From the NCBI GenBank assembly GCA_005889075.1, contig VBDQ01000036.1, positions 1 through 36,782 of the forward strand: DNA of 36,782 bases, given 5' to 3'. This stretch comes from Chloroflexota bacterium. Lineage in GTDB: Bacteria; Chloroflexota; Limnocylindria; P2-11E. The notes beneath the pieces were generated by a model. That model saw only the letters and a program-made list of their open reading frames with translations. It had not been told where the DNA came from and searched no databases. Shown here one piece after another: positions 23,956-32,807 of this stretch (its first letter is position 1; the number at the start of each line of letters is the position of its first letter). Position numbers and translations under genes: made by a program.

Positions 23956-25457
23956 TAGCGAACCTCCTCCGTCGCCGCGCGGAGGATCGGTTCCCCCACG
24001 ACCTCACCGACGCCGTTCGACGCCGTGCGATCGGGTCGAAGGACCGACAAGAGCGCGAGCAGATCGCGGGGCTGCACGGCGCGGAGGGCAAGCGCCGTAA
24101 TGCCGTAGAGGGCTATCGCAAGCGGGAGTGCTACGAGGAGCGTCGCCTCCTGCGTCGCGAGAACGCCGAGGGCGGCGGCGCCCGCGGCGAGCGCGGCCTT
24201 CGCGGCGACGCGCAGATTCTCGCTGCTGACCAGGTCGCGGGGCATGGTTCGGACGAGCCACACGAGCATCAGCAGCTCGGTGAGCGATGTGGTCAGCGCC
24301 GCGCCCTCCTGTCTGAACAGCGGAATTGCGACGAGATTCGCGAGCGGATTCAGCACGGCCGCAGCGAACGTCAGCACGAGGAGCTGCTTCTCGCGATGCA
24401 GCCCCAAGAGAGATGCCGCGAAGACCCAATTGAGGTACAGGAAGACGAGGCCGGGAGCCAGGAGACGAAGTGCGCTCGCGGCCGGCGCGTAGCTCTGGGC
24501 CGGGTACAGCAGCGCAACGATCGGATCCGCGAGGACGACGAAAACCAGCGCCACCCCCACTCCCGAGAGCGTGAGGAAGCTGAGCGATTTCTCGATCACG
24601 ACGCGGAGCTCGGAGCGCGAGCCGAGGGACAGCCGCGAAAGCACTGGATAGAGGACCGTGCCTGCGACGATCGTCGGGACGATCGAGGCCGCGTTGAACA
24701 AGCGGTAGGCCGCCGCGTACCAGCCGACGTTCTCAGCCGGCGCCATGCGCTGGAGCATCACCATGTCGACGCCGAAGTAGAAGGTCGTCGCGATCCAGAC
24801 CATCCCGAGAGGGATCGCGCCGCGAAAGAGACGAATGACCTCGTCGAGTTGGACGCGCGGCCAGGCACGCGGGGCGAATCGCATCCCGTAGAGCAGCACC
24901 CCGACGTTCACGATCGCGGCCACGACGAATGCCATCGTGACCGCGATGAGGTCGTGCGTCGCGACGAGCGCGACGACGCCGACCACAGCGGCGGTCACGC
25001 GTTGTGCGATGGACGCGACTGATGGCAGGACGAAACGCTCCTGCCCCTGGAAGTACGCGCCGATCGTGTTCCCCACGCCCAGAAAGAGCACCGACGCGGC
25101 GAGGATCAGGATGAGCTGCTGGAGCTCGCGATCGTACCCTAGTGCGACGGCGGCGAGCCACGCGGCCGGAGCCGCTACGAGCCAGAGCCCGGCTCTGATG
25201 ATCATCGTCGTCACGAGCGCCGTGTTGGCGCTCGTGGACCGTTGCGCCACCATCCGACTCAGCTGGGTTCCGAGTCCGAAGTCGATGACGATCGAGAGAA
25301 AGGCCGCGTACGTAAGGGCGAGGGAGAGCTCGCCGAAGCGCGCGGGCCCGAGGTAGCGGGCCTGCGCCAGAACGAAACCGAAGCTCGCCACCCACATGAC
25401 GAGCTGCGAACCGGCCACGATCAAGACGTCCCGCGCCGCTTTCCGCAGGGTCGTCAT
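23955..25457 (-). CDS. Wzx-type polysaccharide flippase (MATE/MOP superfamily)
   Basis: A 500-residue polytopic membrane protein with about 12-14 predicted transmembrane helices, resembling the polysaccharide transporters of the MOP superfamily that flip lipid-linked repeat units across the membrane. The start, VAGSQLVMWVASFGFVLAQARYLGPARFGELSLALTYAAF (spread over residues 13-52), is highly characteristic of this family, as is the later AFQGQERFVLP-like segment (YFQGQERFVLPSVASI). I chose the ATG at 25457, which overlaps the polymerase stop by 4 nt; upstream sequence in this frame is Arg-rich and not membrane-like. Confidence 0.92.
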   Translation of the reverse strand: MTTLRKAARDVLIVAGSQLVMWVASFGFVLAQARYLGPARFGELSLALTYAAFLSIVIDFGLGTQLSRMVAQRSTSANTALVTTMIIRAGLWLVAAPAAWLAAVALGYDRELQQLILILAASVLFLGVGNTIGAYFQGQERFVLPSVASIAQRVTAAVVGVVALVATHDLIAVTMAFVVAAIVNVGVLLYGMRFAPRAWPRVQLDEVIRLFRGAIPLGMVWIATTFYFGVDMVMLQRMAPAENVGWYAAAYRLFNAASIVPTIVAGTVLYPVLSRLSLGSRSELRVVIEKSLSFLTLSGVGVALVFVVLADPIVALLYPAQSYAPAASALRLLAPGLVFLYLNWVFAASLLGLHREKQLLVLTFAAAVLNPLANLVAIPLFRQEGAALTTSLTELLMLVWLVRTMPRDLVSSENLRVAAKAALAAGAAALGVLATQEATLLVALPLAIALYGITALALRAVQPRDLLALLSVLRPDRTASNGVGEVVGEPILRAATEEVR

Positions 25458-26989
25458 CGCTGCGCCGCCATTTCGCCATCGCGGGATGGGACCTTGGGCT
25501 GGACGAGGACCGCGACGAGCCCGAGAGACGTGCCGAGAACGAGCATCGTGCGCGTGTAGCTCAGTCCGAGATCGACCGAGGAGAACACGATCTGGCACAC
25601 GACGACGGCGACCGGCAGGGCCGCGACCAAGCGCAGGCCGGGGTCGCGAAGCCGCACGTAGAGCGACGATCCGACCAGCAGGACGCGCGCGACGAGGAAC
25701 CAGAGCGCGAACGCGCCGAGCGGACCAGCCTTCAGCCACAGCCAGAGGACCGCGTTGTGAGTGATGTACCGCCAATAGGGGAAGCTCGCGGGCAACGGCG
25801 GGGGCTCCTCCTGGAAGAAGTACTGCTGGCCGACTCCCACACCAGTGAGTGGCAATTGGCGGATGGTGGACGCGATGTTGCGGTTCTCGATGTCGCGCCA
25901 GTGGTCCGAGCCGGCGTCGCGGGCGCTCTTCGCGCCAGGATCGATGACCGTCTGAATCGCCCGCAGCGGCTCCGCAACGGGCCCGCTCTCATCCCAGAAG
26001 AAGGCCGCATAGGCGCCGAACGCGATGGCGCCAACCACCGCGAGGACGAGGACGCGGCGAGGTGCGACGGTCGCCGACACCATGAGCATCGCGAGCACGA
26101 CCGTGGCGAGCGCGATGAACCCGACGCGCCGCTGCGTCAGGACCTCGGCGGTGAGAATCACCGGGACGAGCGCCATGAGCGCGTAGGTCAGCTTCGTGCG
26201 CAGGCCGAGCAGGGCGACGACGACCATGAGAGCGATCGCGACGTCGAAGAAGACCACGTCCTCGTGGCTAGTCACGGCCTCCAGCGACAGGCCGAGACTC
26301 TGCGCCCCGAGGTAATTCGAGATCCCCTGCAGCGCCTTGACGCCGACGAGACCGACGAACTCCGCGAGTAGCACGAAGAGCTGAGCGCGGTCTCGGATCA
26401 GGTTCGTCGCGAGGAAGTAAACGAGGCACAGCTCGGCGGGCGCACGCAGCTCGTTGAGTGCCGCGTTCGGATCCCATCCGCCGCCGCGCGAAACGCCGAT
26501 CGCCACGCCCACCACGAAGACCGTCGTATATGCAGCGACTGCTTTTCCGAAGGGTCCCGCCCGCAGAGGCTCTCGTCCCACAGCGACGCCGCGCACGAGC
26601 CAGCTCGCGAACGTGAGCAGCATCAGGAGATCGACGACGCTGAGCTTTATCGGGACCGGGGTGTACTCGGAGATGTTCTCGAAGATGTGACTCTGTGCCG
26701 TCGGCGGGGCAAGGCCGGAGATCGCGAACTGTTCGAACAGGAGCGCGCCACCGAACACGAGGTAGATGCCGGCGGGCGGATGCGCGATTATCGCGATCGC
26801 AACGAACACGGCGACCAACGGGACGACCAGCAGGAATTCCCCGTCCGTCGCGATGATCGCGAGGGCGTACGCGAGAGCGACCACGAGGGTCGTTGCCGCA
26901 AGGATGATCGCTTGCCGCCTGGCACGCGAGGCGTAGTGCTCGCTCGAGGGCCACGGGACCCCGGCGGCGGCGGCGGGCCCGGCGGTCAT
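25454..26989 (-). CDS. O-antigen ligase / Wzy-type polymerase
   Basis: A 511-residue membrane protein with about 10-12 hydrophobic segments and a large extracytoplasmic loop (about 325-415) between late helices, the layout of Wzy polymerases and O-antigen ligases. The loop has SDHWRDIENRNIASTIRQLP and LTGVGVGQQYFFQ, then HNAVLWLWLKAGPLGAFALW, a conserved stretch of this superfamily. It would join repeat units outside the membrane. The ATG at 26989 overlaps the small membrane gene stop (ATGA). Polymerase fits better than ligase here because flippase and Wzz-like genes are in the same operon. Confidence 0.88.
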   Translation of the reverse strand: MTAGPAAAAGVPWPSSEHYASRARRQAIILAATTLVVALAYALAIIATDGEFLLVVPLVAVFVAIAIIAHPPAGIYLVFGGALLFEQFAISGLAPPTAQSHIFENISEYTPVPIKLSVVDLLMLLTFASWLVRGVAVGREPLRAGPFGKAVAAYTTVFVVGVAIGVSRGGGWDPNAALNELRAPAELCLVYFLATNLIRDRAQLFVLLAEFVGLVGVKALQGISNYLGAQSLGLSLEAVTSHEDVVFFDVAIALMVVVALLGLRTKLTYALMALVPVILTAEVLTQRRVGFIALATVVLAMLMVSATVAPRRVLVLAVVGAIAFGAYAAFFWDESGPVAEPLRAIQTVIDPGAKSARDAGSDHWRDIENRNIASTIRQLPLTGVGVGQQYFFQEEPPPLPASFPYWRYITHNAVLWLWLKAGPLGAFALWFLVARVLLVGSSLYVRLRDPGLRLVAALPVAVVVCQIVFSSVDLGLSYTRTMLVLGTSLGLVAVLVQPKVPSRDGEMAAQR

Positions 26990-27132
26990 CGGGCGATGAC
27001 GGTCAGCTGAGCGAGGACCATGACCGCAGCGAGACCCGCGGCCAGCCAGGCCTGTGCAGCCCGGGCACGTCCGAGAGCGCCAATCCCGACGCACGCCAGC
27101 ATGAAGAGGACGGTGAGCGCGGTGTAGATCAC
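26986..27132 (-). CDS. Small two-helix membrane protein, 48 residues
   Basis: A short gene overlapping both neighbours by 4 nt: GTGA at 27129-27132 with the kinase-like gene and ATGA at 26986-26989 with the polymerase. The product has two hydrophobic stretches, YTALTVLFMLACVGIGALG and AWLAAGLAAVMVLAQLTVI, split by a short basic loop with RARAAQ. I do not recognise it. Its exact fit between two coupled genes argues that it is translated. A role as a small partner of the polymerase or chain-length protein is a guess. Confidence 0.65.
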   Translation of the reverse strand: MIYTALTVLFMLACVGIGALGRARAAQAWLAAGLAAVMVLAQLTVIAR

Positions 27133-27845
27133 CGGCGGTCCGTGGGCCGGAAGCGCGCTTCTGGCGCGCTCGCGCGGTTCAGCACCAGCTGCGTCGCGAC
27201 ATGCGATCCGAGCTTCTCGAGCGCCTGCCGCACGAGTGCGAGCGGAGTGGCTGCGTCGCGCAGCACGACGAAAAGCTGATCGAGCACAGGTGGCCACGGC
27301 ACGACGAATTGCTCAGCTGGAAGGAGGGCCGGCAGATCGACGACGACCGCGCCGAACGCATCGAGCCCATCGGCAACGAACGACTCCAGAGCGCGCAGCG
27401 ACGGCCGCGCCAGCTGACGATCGCCGACCGGAAGGAACCAGAGGCGCGGCCGTGAGGCCGGCCGAGCCACCGCGGCGACGCTCGCATCGCTTCCCAGACA
27501 CTCTGCAAGTCCTCGCGCCGAGCCGAGATGCGCGTCGCTCGTAAGCGAAGGTTGGATCCAGTTCGCGTCGACCAACAGGACGGCGTCGCGTCGTAAAGCC
27601 GCGAGAGCGAGCGCAGTACCGAGCGCAATGGTGCTGACGCCTTCCCCGGAAAGGGCGCTCGTGAATCCGAGGATGCGAACACCCGAGCTATCGATCCGGC
27701 TCGCCAGCGCGTCGAACGCGCCCGCGACCGGCGCGGTGAGGCTTACCCACGAGGCAAGCTCGTCCGCGCTCGGAGCGTGCTGCCGCGGCGGCGCCCCGTT
27801 CCGCTTCGCGTGCGGCACCGATCCGGACAGGGCGAGATCCCTCAC
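27129..27845 (-). CDS. BY-kinase / ParA-like protein with degenerate Walker A motif
   Basis: A 238-residue protein resembling the cytoplasmic ATPase domain of bacterial tyrosine kinases (CapB/Wzc type) that partner Wzz-like proteins. The P-loop region is ILGFTSALSGEGVSTIALGT, where Val70 replaces the usual lysine of GEGKS/T. The second Asp motif reads LLVDANWIQPSL, and the Walker B region is VVVDLPALLPAEQ. No C-terminal Tyr cluster is present. ATP binding and kinase activity are therefore doubtful, and it may be a structural pseudoenzyme. The GTG at 27845 overlaps the Wzz-like stop (GTGA); the frame stays open upstream but is then Arg-rich shadow sequence. Confidence 0.82.
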   Translation of the reverse strand: MRDLALSGSVPHAKRNGAPPRQHAPSADELASWVSLTAPVAGAFDALASRIDSSGVRILGFTSALSGEGVSTIALGTALALAALRRDAVLLVDANWIQPSLTSDAHLGSARGLAECLGSDASVAAVARPASRPRLWFLPVGDRQLARPSLRALESFVADGLDAFGAVVVDLPALLPAEQFVVPWPPVLDQLFVVLRDAATPLALVRQALEKLGSHVATQLVLNRASAPEARFRPTDRR

Positions 27846-28891
27846 CTGCCTCGGCTCTCCGATGCCATCCGTGACTCGGCCGTGTCGATATTGCTGAACG
27901 CTTCCGCGGCCAAGGTCCGACGAAGATCCCGCCGCGCCTGATCCTTCACGCCGACCTGGGGCACGGCGGCGAAGAGCTTCGCCGGGGCGAGCGTGGCGAG
28001 ATCCGTGCTTGCCGCGAAGCGATTCGCGAGGAAGGTGCCGCAGAGGACGAGCAGGCACGCCAGCGCGCACCCGACCACGAACGCGATTCCCGCGAGTGTC
28101 GCCGCGGTGCGTGTGCCCCCGCTCGGGGAAGTCTCGGCCTGGGCGGGGTCCACAACCTGGAATTCGATTCCGCTCATGTCGACAAGGGCGGGGGCCACGT
28201 CGGTGTCGTCAATCCGGTTCTGCAGGTTGACGAGACGTCCCTGCGCGAGATCGACCGCGAGCTTCAAGAGCGACTGTTGATGAATCTCGTCGGCGCTCAG
28301 CTGTCCGGTGTGGCTCGCGTTGAAGTCGTCGAGCTGCCGCTGCGCGGCGAGGGCCTGGCCTTGCGCGATCTCGAACTCACGCCTGTACAGGGCGCTCAAG
28401 GCGCTGCTGCCGGCGATCCGAGCCTGCGCCACGCGTTCGCTGCGGACCGCGAGCGCGGCGTTCACCATTTCCGCTGGTGTCTTAGGATCGTGGGCCGTAA
28501 ACGCGACGCTCACGAGATTGGTTCCGAGCGCTTGGATCTTGAAGTGCTTGGCGATTTGGGTCAGGTACCCCGACTCGTCGGGCGCCGCGGCCAAAGCCGC
28601 CCGCAACGAGGTCCGCTGGACGACATCGCGAAGCACGCTCTTCGTCCGAAGCAGCTGTCCAAGAAGCTCGGCCTGCTGCGCCCCGACTGTCTGCACGACC
28701 GGGACATTCGGGTCGTCCGGATTGGGGATCGCGAGGTCCTGAGACACCCGCAGGACCCACACCTGCGCCTGTGCTTCGTAGGTCGTGGTGTACTCGACAT
28801 AGCCGGCGGCGAGTCCAGCGCCCCACACAAGTGCGAGCATTGGGACGAGCACCCAGAGATATCGGCGGGCCGTGCTGACGTAAGGCCGCAT
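27842..28891 (-). CDS. Wzz-like chain-length determinant protein
   Basis: The first gene of the 11-gene unit. The 349-residue protein has an N-terminal transmembrane helix (YLWVLVPMLALVWGAGLAAGY), a large extracytoplasmic part rich in helices and Gln (AQAQVWVLRVSQDLAI, LLGQLLRTKSVLRDVVQRTSL, EFEIAQGQALAAQRQLDDFN) and a second transmembrane helix (AATLAGIAFVVGCALACLLV, about 267-286). A cytoplasmic tail follows. This is the Wzz/CapA topology that sets polymer length together with the polymerase and the kinase-like protein. The start could be the ATG at 28891 or a TTG at 28900; neither has a strong ribosome-binding site. Confidence 0.88.
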   Translation of the reverse strand: MRPYVSTARRYLWVLVPMLALVWGAGLAAGYVEYTTTYEAQAQVWVLRVSQDLAIPNPDDPNVPVVQTVGAQQAELLGQLLRTKSVLRDVVQRTSLRAALAAAPDESGYLTQIAKHFKIQALGTNLVSVAFTAHDPKTPAEMVNAALAVRSERVAQARIAGSSALSALYRREFEIAQGQALAAQRQLDDFNASHTGQLSADEIHQQSLLKLAVDLAQGRLVNLQNRIDDTDVAPALVDMSGIEFQVVDPAQAETSPSGGTRTAATLAGIAFVVGCALACLLVLCGTFLANRFAASTDLATLAPAKLFAAVPQVGVKDQARRDLRRTLAAEAFSNIDTAESRMASESRGR

Positions 28892-28900
28892 CGCCCGCAA

Positions 28901-29062
28901 GCTAGACGCCGCTTATTGAAGGAATCTCCGTAAGTGGATTGACTCCGGCAGCTGTTTCCGCTCTCGCTGGCATGCTCGGCCGAAGCGTCGTCCGCTCGTT
29001 CGCCGAGTCGGCTTAATCCCGCTGCGTACGCAACCTCAACACGGCGGCCGCTCGATAGGGCC
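28901..29062. promoter_or_regulatory. Divergent promoter region at the head of the operon
   Basis: The 160-nt gap separates the minus-strand operon from the plus-strand GT2 gene and should hold the main promoter of the 12-kb unit. I see no convincing -35/-10 pair. TTGACT on the plus strand near 28938 lacks a matching -10 box. Confidence 0.4.
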
Positions 29063-30088
29063 GTGATCTCGAAGGATCTCACCGTCAGCGTCGTTGTACC
29101 GACCTTCAACCGTCGCGAGCCGTTACGGCGCCTCCTTAACTCGCTAGAGCGCCAGCACCAGCGCGGAGCGAGATTCGAGACCGTGGTGGTCATCGATGGC
29201 TCGGACGACGGCACCGAGGCCGTGCTGACGAGCCTTCGGCCGAGCTATCCCCTTCGGGCCATCTTCGGACCGCGTCGCGGCGCGGCGGCCGCTCGCAACG
29301 TCGGGATCGCCGCAGCTATGGGTGAGGTCCTGCTCTTCCTCGATGATGACGTCGTGTCAGAGGATGGCCTGTTCGAGCGGCATCTCGCGATCCACGCTGA
29401 GGATCCCCTCGCCGCCGTTACGGGGAAGATGGCCGCGCCGACGGGGCACGCGCAGCCCGCGTGGCTCGATTGGGAGGCGACCATGCTCGAGCGGAACTAT
29501 GCGCGGGTCGTCGCCGGTCGTGGCGGGCCGGGCTGGTGGCTTTTCTACACCGCGAACGCTTCGGTGCGACGCGAACAGGTCATCGGCGCGGGCGGCTTCG
29601 ACGAACGATTCGAGCGCGTCGAGGACAACGAGCTGGCCTATCGCCTCGCCGCGCGGGGACTCCATTTCTATTTCCTGCCCGATGCGGTCGTGCGGCACGA
29701 GCCGGATCGGACCTTCGAGGCGTGGCTCCACGTCGCGTCGGTATCCGGCAAGAACCGCGTCCTGCTCGAGGAGCGCATCGGCCTTGCCGGCGCGAGCAAC
29801 ATCCGGGAGGACTGGCGCCGCCGCCACCGGCTGACGCGGGCGCTCGCGACCTTGTGCGTGGGTCACACAAATCGGACACGGTTCGTCGTTGGAGCCCTCG
29901 GCCGTGTGATCAGAGGGAGACTTGCGCCGCGCAAACCTCGTCTGCTCCTCTGCAGCGCCGTCTATAACGTCCTCTACTGGAATGGCGTCGCGAAGGCGAT
30001 GGGGCTTGGCTCAGAGCTATGGCACCGGTTCGTGCAGAACGAACCGGGGCTGATCGCCGCCGAGGGTCCAAACGCGGCCAAGAGCTGA
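29063..30088 (+). CDS. Glycosyltransferase family 2 (GT-A)
   Basis: A 341-residue GT-A enzyme. The N-terminal fold is clear: VSVVVPTFNRREPLRRLLNS, TVVVIDGSDDGTE, GAAAARNVGIAAAMGEVLLF and the metal-binding LFLDDDVV. ANASVRREQVIGAGGFDERF and VEDNELAYRLAARG follow, the latter carrying the usual catalytic acidic residues. There is no transmembrane helix, so it acts at the inner face of the membrane. The GTG at 29063 has AGGG upstream. It is divergent from the Wzz-like gene. Confidence 0.92.
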   Translation: MISKDLTVSVVVPTFNRREPLRRLLNSLERQHQRGARFETVVVIDGSDDGTEAVLTSLRPSYPLRAIFGPRRGAAAARNVGIAAAMGEVLLFLDDDVVSEDGLFERHLAIHAEDPLAAVTGKMAAPTGHAQPAWLDWEATMLERNYARVVAGRGGPGWWLFYTANASVRREQVIGAGGFDERFERVEDNELAYRLAARGLHFYFLPDAVVRHEPDRTFEAWLHVASVSGKNRVLLEERIGLAGASNIREDWRRRHRLTRALATLCVGHTNRTRFVVGALGRVIRGRLAPRKPRLLLCSAVYNVLYWNGVAKAMGLGSELWHRFVQNEPGLIAAEGPNAAKS

Positions 30089-30215
30089 TCGAGGGTCTGT
30101 CGCTCCGCCGAGACTGTAGGTCAGCGTACGGTCACGCGATTCGTTTGGGCACGTGGGGAGCGTCCTCGCATGTAGTTCGCATCGTCCGCGAGGACAATGG
30201 GCCGCTGGGCAAGCG

Positions 30216-31439
30216 ATGAACCTGCTCAACGAGTCGCTGTGGCGCGACGAGGCTTTTGCCGCCTCGCTCGTTCGCCATGAGCCCCTAGAAATCATCGGCT
30301 TATCTGCCGGAGACGCGACGCCGCCGCTTTTCTATCTCGTTCTCCACTATTGGGTAGGCGCATTCGGTGATTCGGAAGTGGCGATGCGCGCGCTGACTTT
30401 TCTATTCTTTCTCTTAACCGCCCTCGTGATGTTCCTGCTCGGCTCAGAACTCGGCGGGAGGGCACGATGGTGGCTGCTCGGTTTGAGTCTGAGCCAGCCT
30501 TTTCTCTTCCGCTACGGTTTCGAAGTTCGAGCCTATAGCCTGCTCGCGCTCCTCACCGCGACGACGATCCTCTTCTACGTGCGGAGGAATCATGTCGCGC
30601 TGGCCCTCTCCGGCATCGCGTTGCTCTTTACGCACATCTTCGGGGTCTGGATCGTCGCTGTTCTTCTTGGATGGAGCGTGGCTAAGCGCGAAACGATCCT
30701 GCCCCTTCTCGTGCCGCTCGCGGCCAATCTTCCGTGGGCGTTCAACTACATCAGTTTCGGGCGCGCGGCTTCGGGATGGTGGTTGCCTTCACCGACCGCG
30801 GATAGCTTCGCGCTGTACCTGACGAAACTGGGTGCACCTTTACTGCTAGTGCTGATCCCTGTCGCCGCCGCTACGGCTGGGCAAAGACGCTTTCCGCTCG
30901 CGGCGCTCCTCTGGCTCGTCCCGATCGTCGGCGCTCTGATCGTCTCGCAGATCAAGCCCGTCTTCCTGGATCGCTACTTGATCGTCATCGTCCCGGCACA
31001 GCTACTGCTGCTTGCGCCGCCGCCGACCACACGACACTTCCGTTACCTCACAGTGGTTGTGCTCCTCGCCCAGATCAGCCTTAGCGCTTACCTCTTCATG
31101 CATCCCGCAAAGCCGCCCTTCCGTGAGCTCGCTGCCTACCTTGAGTCACAACGGCGGCCCGGAGACGTCGTAGTGAATATGGATCCCCTTACGTACTTCG
31201 AGTCCCACTACTACGGGCTCGACAGCAAGATCCTGAGTCCCAGTACGGAGATCCCGATCTACATGGGGAGCGTGCTGATACCTGCCGGTGATGTGATCAG
31301 CGCTCTTCCCGCCGACGCCGGCCGCTATTTCTGGATCGAGCTCCACGATTCTCCGACAGAGCGTCACCCTTTGCCGCTACCGCTTCTCGACGAAAGAGCC
31401 TTCGGAAAGCTGACCCTGAGCCTCTACCTCACGCACTGA
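30216..31439 (+). CDS. GT-C-type membrane glycosyltransferase (GT39/GT83-like), lacking the first helix
   Basis: A 407-residue polytopic protein like the dolichyl/undecaprenyl-phosphate sugar-dependent GT-C enzymes. The first-loop motif SLWRDEAFAASLV carries the likely catalytic Asp, followed by TPPLFYLVLHYWVGAFGDSE and about eight hydrophobic helices. Near the end SQIKPVFLDRYLIVIVPAQL and a soluble tail (PGDVVVNMDPLTYFESHYYG) match the family. In normal members a transmembrane helix precedes the DEA motif; here the ATG at 30216 leaves only seven residues before it, and no hydrophobic stretch exists in any frame upstream. Base composition is visibly less GC-rich than in the neighbours. It may be truncated or recently acquired. 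Confidence 0.82.
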   Translation: MNLLNESLWRDEAFAASLVRHEPLEIIGLSAGDATPPLFYLVLHYWVGAFGDSEVAMRALTFLFFLLTALVMFLLGSELGGRARWWLLGLSLSQPFLFRYGFEVRAYSLLALLTATTILFYVRRNHVALALSGIALLFTHIFGVWIVAVLLGWSVAKRETILPLLVPLAANLPWAFNYISFGRAASGWWLPSPTADSFALYLTKLGAPLLLVLIPVAAATAGQRRFPLAALLWLVPIVGALIVSQIKPVFLDRYLIVIVPAQLLLLAPPPTTRHFRYLTVVVLLAQISLSAYLFMHPAKPPFRELAAYLESQRRPGDVVVNMDPLTYFESHYYGLDSKILSPSTEIPIYMGSVLIPAGDVISALPADAGRYFWIELHDSPTERHPLPLPLLDERAFGKLTLSLYLTH

Positions 31440-31479
31440 ATGTGACCGCCTCTGCTCGATAGCGCTTGCGACCGTCCGG

Positions 31480-32709
31480 TCAAGGGCTGATCGGCAAGCC
31501 CCTCAGCCCGGCTGAAGCAGCGAACGGCTCGCTGCGTACGATCTCGGCCAGCTGCCTGACGTAACCGGTCAGGGTGTGGCGCTGTTCGACCAGCGCTCGT
31601 CCTGCCCGTCCCATCCGGTCTGCTTCGGCGGGATTCGCGATGAGCTGCTCGATGGCCGCGCGCAAAGCCCGCGGATCACCAGGCGGCACGTAGATCCCCT
31701 GCACGCCGTCCTGCATCAAATCGACCTGGCCGCGCGTTCGTGTGACGATCACAGCCTTGCCCATCGACATCGCCTCCGCCAACACGGTCACACCGGCGTC
31801 GTACTCCATGTCCCGGACGGGTACGACGACGAAGCGAGCCGATGAGTACAGCCGCCGAAGCTCGAGGGGACGGTAGTGCCCCACCCTCGCGTTGGGGGGA
31901 ACGCCGGCCCGCTCCAGCCGTTTCTGAAGGACGCGCCCTGGGAGGTCGCCGCTACCCACGGCGACGTGCGCCTCGACGTCAAGACCCCTTACCGCCCTGA
32001 AGAGCGTTTCGTAATCACGCCCTGAGATACCGACGGAGCAAATGAGGTTGCCCGAAGCTGTGTGCTCCGGTCGCCAAAACCGCTCGTCGACGGGCTGGAG
32101 CGCCTGATGGAGCTTGTGTCGCGGTACCCCAAGGCGCGTTGCGGCGATCTCGTTCTGCTGGCTGCTATAGCTCACGATCGCGCGCAGATGCGTGTGGACA
32201 CGGAGATTACGAAGCAGGAACGCCTGACGGGGCGCCGACAACCACGAGGAGATCAGCACCAGGTCCCGACGGATCCGAGCGAGTTTGTGCAAGAACGCAA
32301 GGGGCAGGCCGACACGGTCGACCCACGCGCAGATATGGTCGTAGCGGCCACCGCGAAGGAACGCTTCGAGGACCTGCCCGTCCGCGCGGCTCACGCGCCG
32401 GGCGATCGTTCGCGCCAGAGGCATCGCCCGGGTCTCTAGGTACTGGTCGTCCAGCACGTCCGCTCCGAGGACGCGCGCCAGCTCGACGTAGTCCTTCCGC
32501 GGGCGCTCATCGGCATCCGCCTGCCGCGCCAGCTCCGGGCAGCTCGGCTGCCCGGGGTAGCTCGCCACGACGATGAGCGCGCGATCAGCGCTCAGGCTTT
32601 GACCCACCCTGTGCGCCGCGATGCTGGCGGCAGGCCGGGGGTGAGTCAAGCGCGCGCTGCGGCGTGGATTGAGCGGCAGTTGACGGTGGATTGAAGGAGC
32701 GAGCGTCAT
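31480..32709 (-). CDS. Glycosyltransferase family 4 (GT-B)
   Basis: A 409-residue GT-B glycosyltransferase. The C-terminal donor domain shows NLICSVGISGRDYETLFRAV, AGVPPNARVGHYRPLELRRL, ARFVVVPVRDMEYDAGVTVL and AEAMSMGKAVIVTRTRGQVD, ending with a typical YVPPGDPRALRAAIEQLI. The N-terminal 40 residues of the longest form (from the ATG at 32709) are Pro/Arg-rich and may not be translated. A GTG at 32607, just before ALIVVASYPG, is an alternative start. It is divergent from the sugar transferase and convergent with the GT-C gene. Donor and acceptor are unknown. Confidence 0.88.
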   Translation of the reverse strand: MTLAPSIHRQLPLNPRRSARLTHPRPAASIAAHRVGQSLSADRALIVVASYPGQPSCPELARQADADERPRKDYVELARVLGADVLDDQYLETRAMPLARTIARRVSRADGQVLEAFLRGGRYDHICAWVDRVGLPLAFLHKLARIRRDLVLISSWLSAPRQAFLLRNLRVHTHLRAIVSYSSQQNEIAATRLGVPRHKLHQALQPVDERFWRPEHTASGNLICSVGISGRDYETLFRAVRGLDVEAHVAVGSGDLPGRVLQKRLERAGVPPNARVGHYRPLELRRLYSSARFVVVPVRDMEYDAGVTVLAEAMSMGKAVIVTRTRGQVDLMQDGVQGIYVPPGDPRALRAAIEQLIANPAEADRMGRAGRALVEQRHTLTGYVRQLAEIVRSEPFAASAGLRGLPISP

Positions 32710-32807
32710 CCGACCGCCGTGGGCGCTGCCAAACCCAGAACGTCATGCGCCGCCGTAGCGCTCCTCAATCCCGAAGCCGTTGCATCCTCGACGTGACCGC
32801 CGAGCCG

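Noticed and set aside
31462-31484. Hairpin GACCG-TC-CGGTC with CTT/AAG extension between convergent genes
   Set aside because: Arms are short, with a bulge and no T-run, so I do not call it a terminator.
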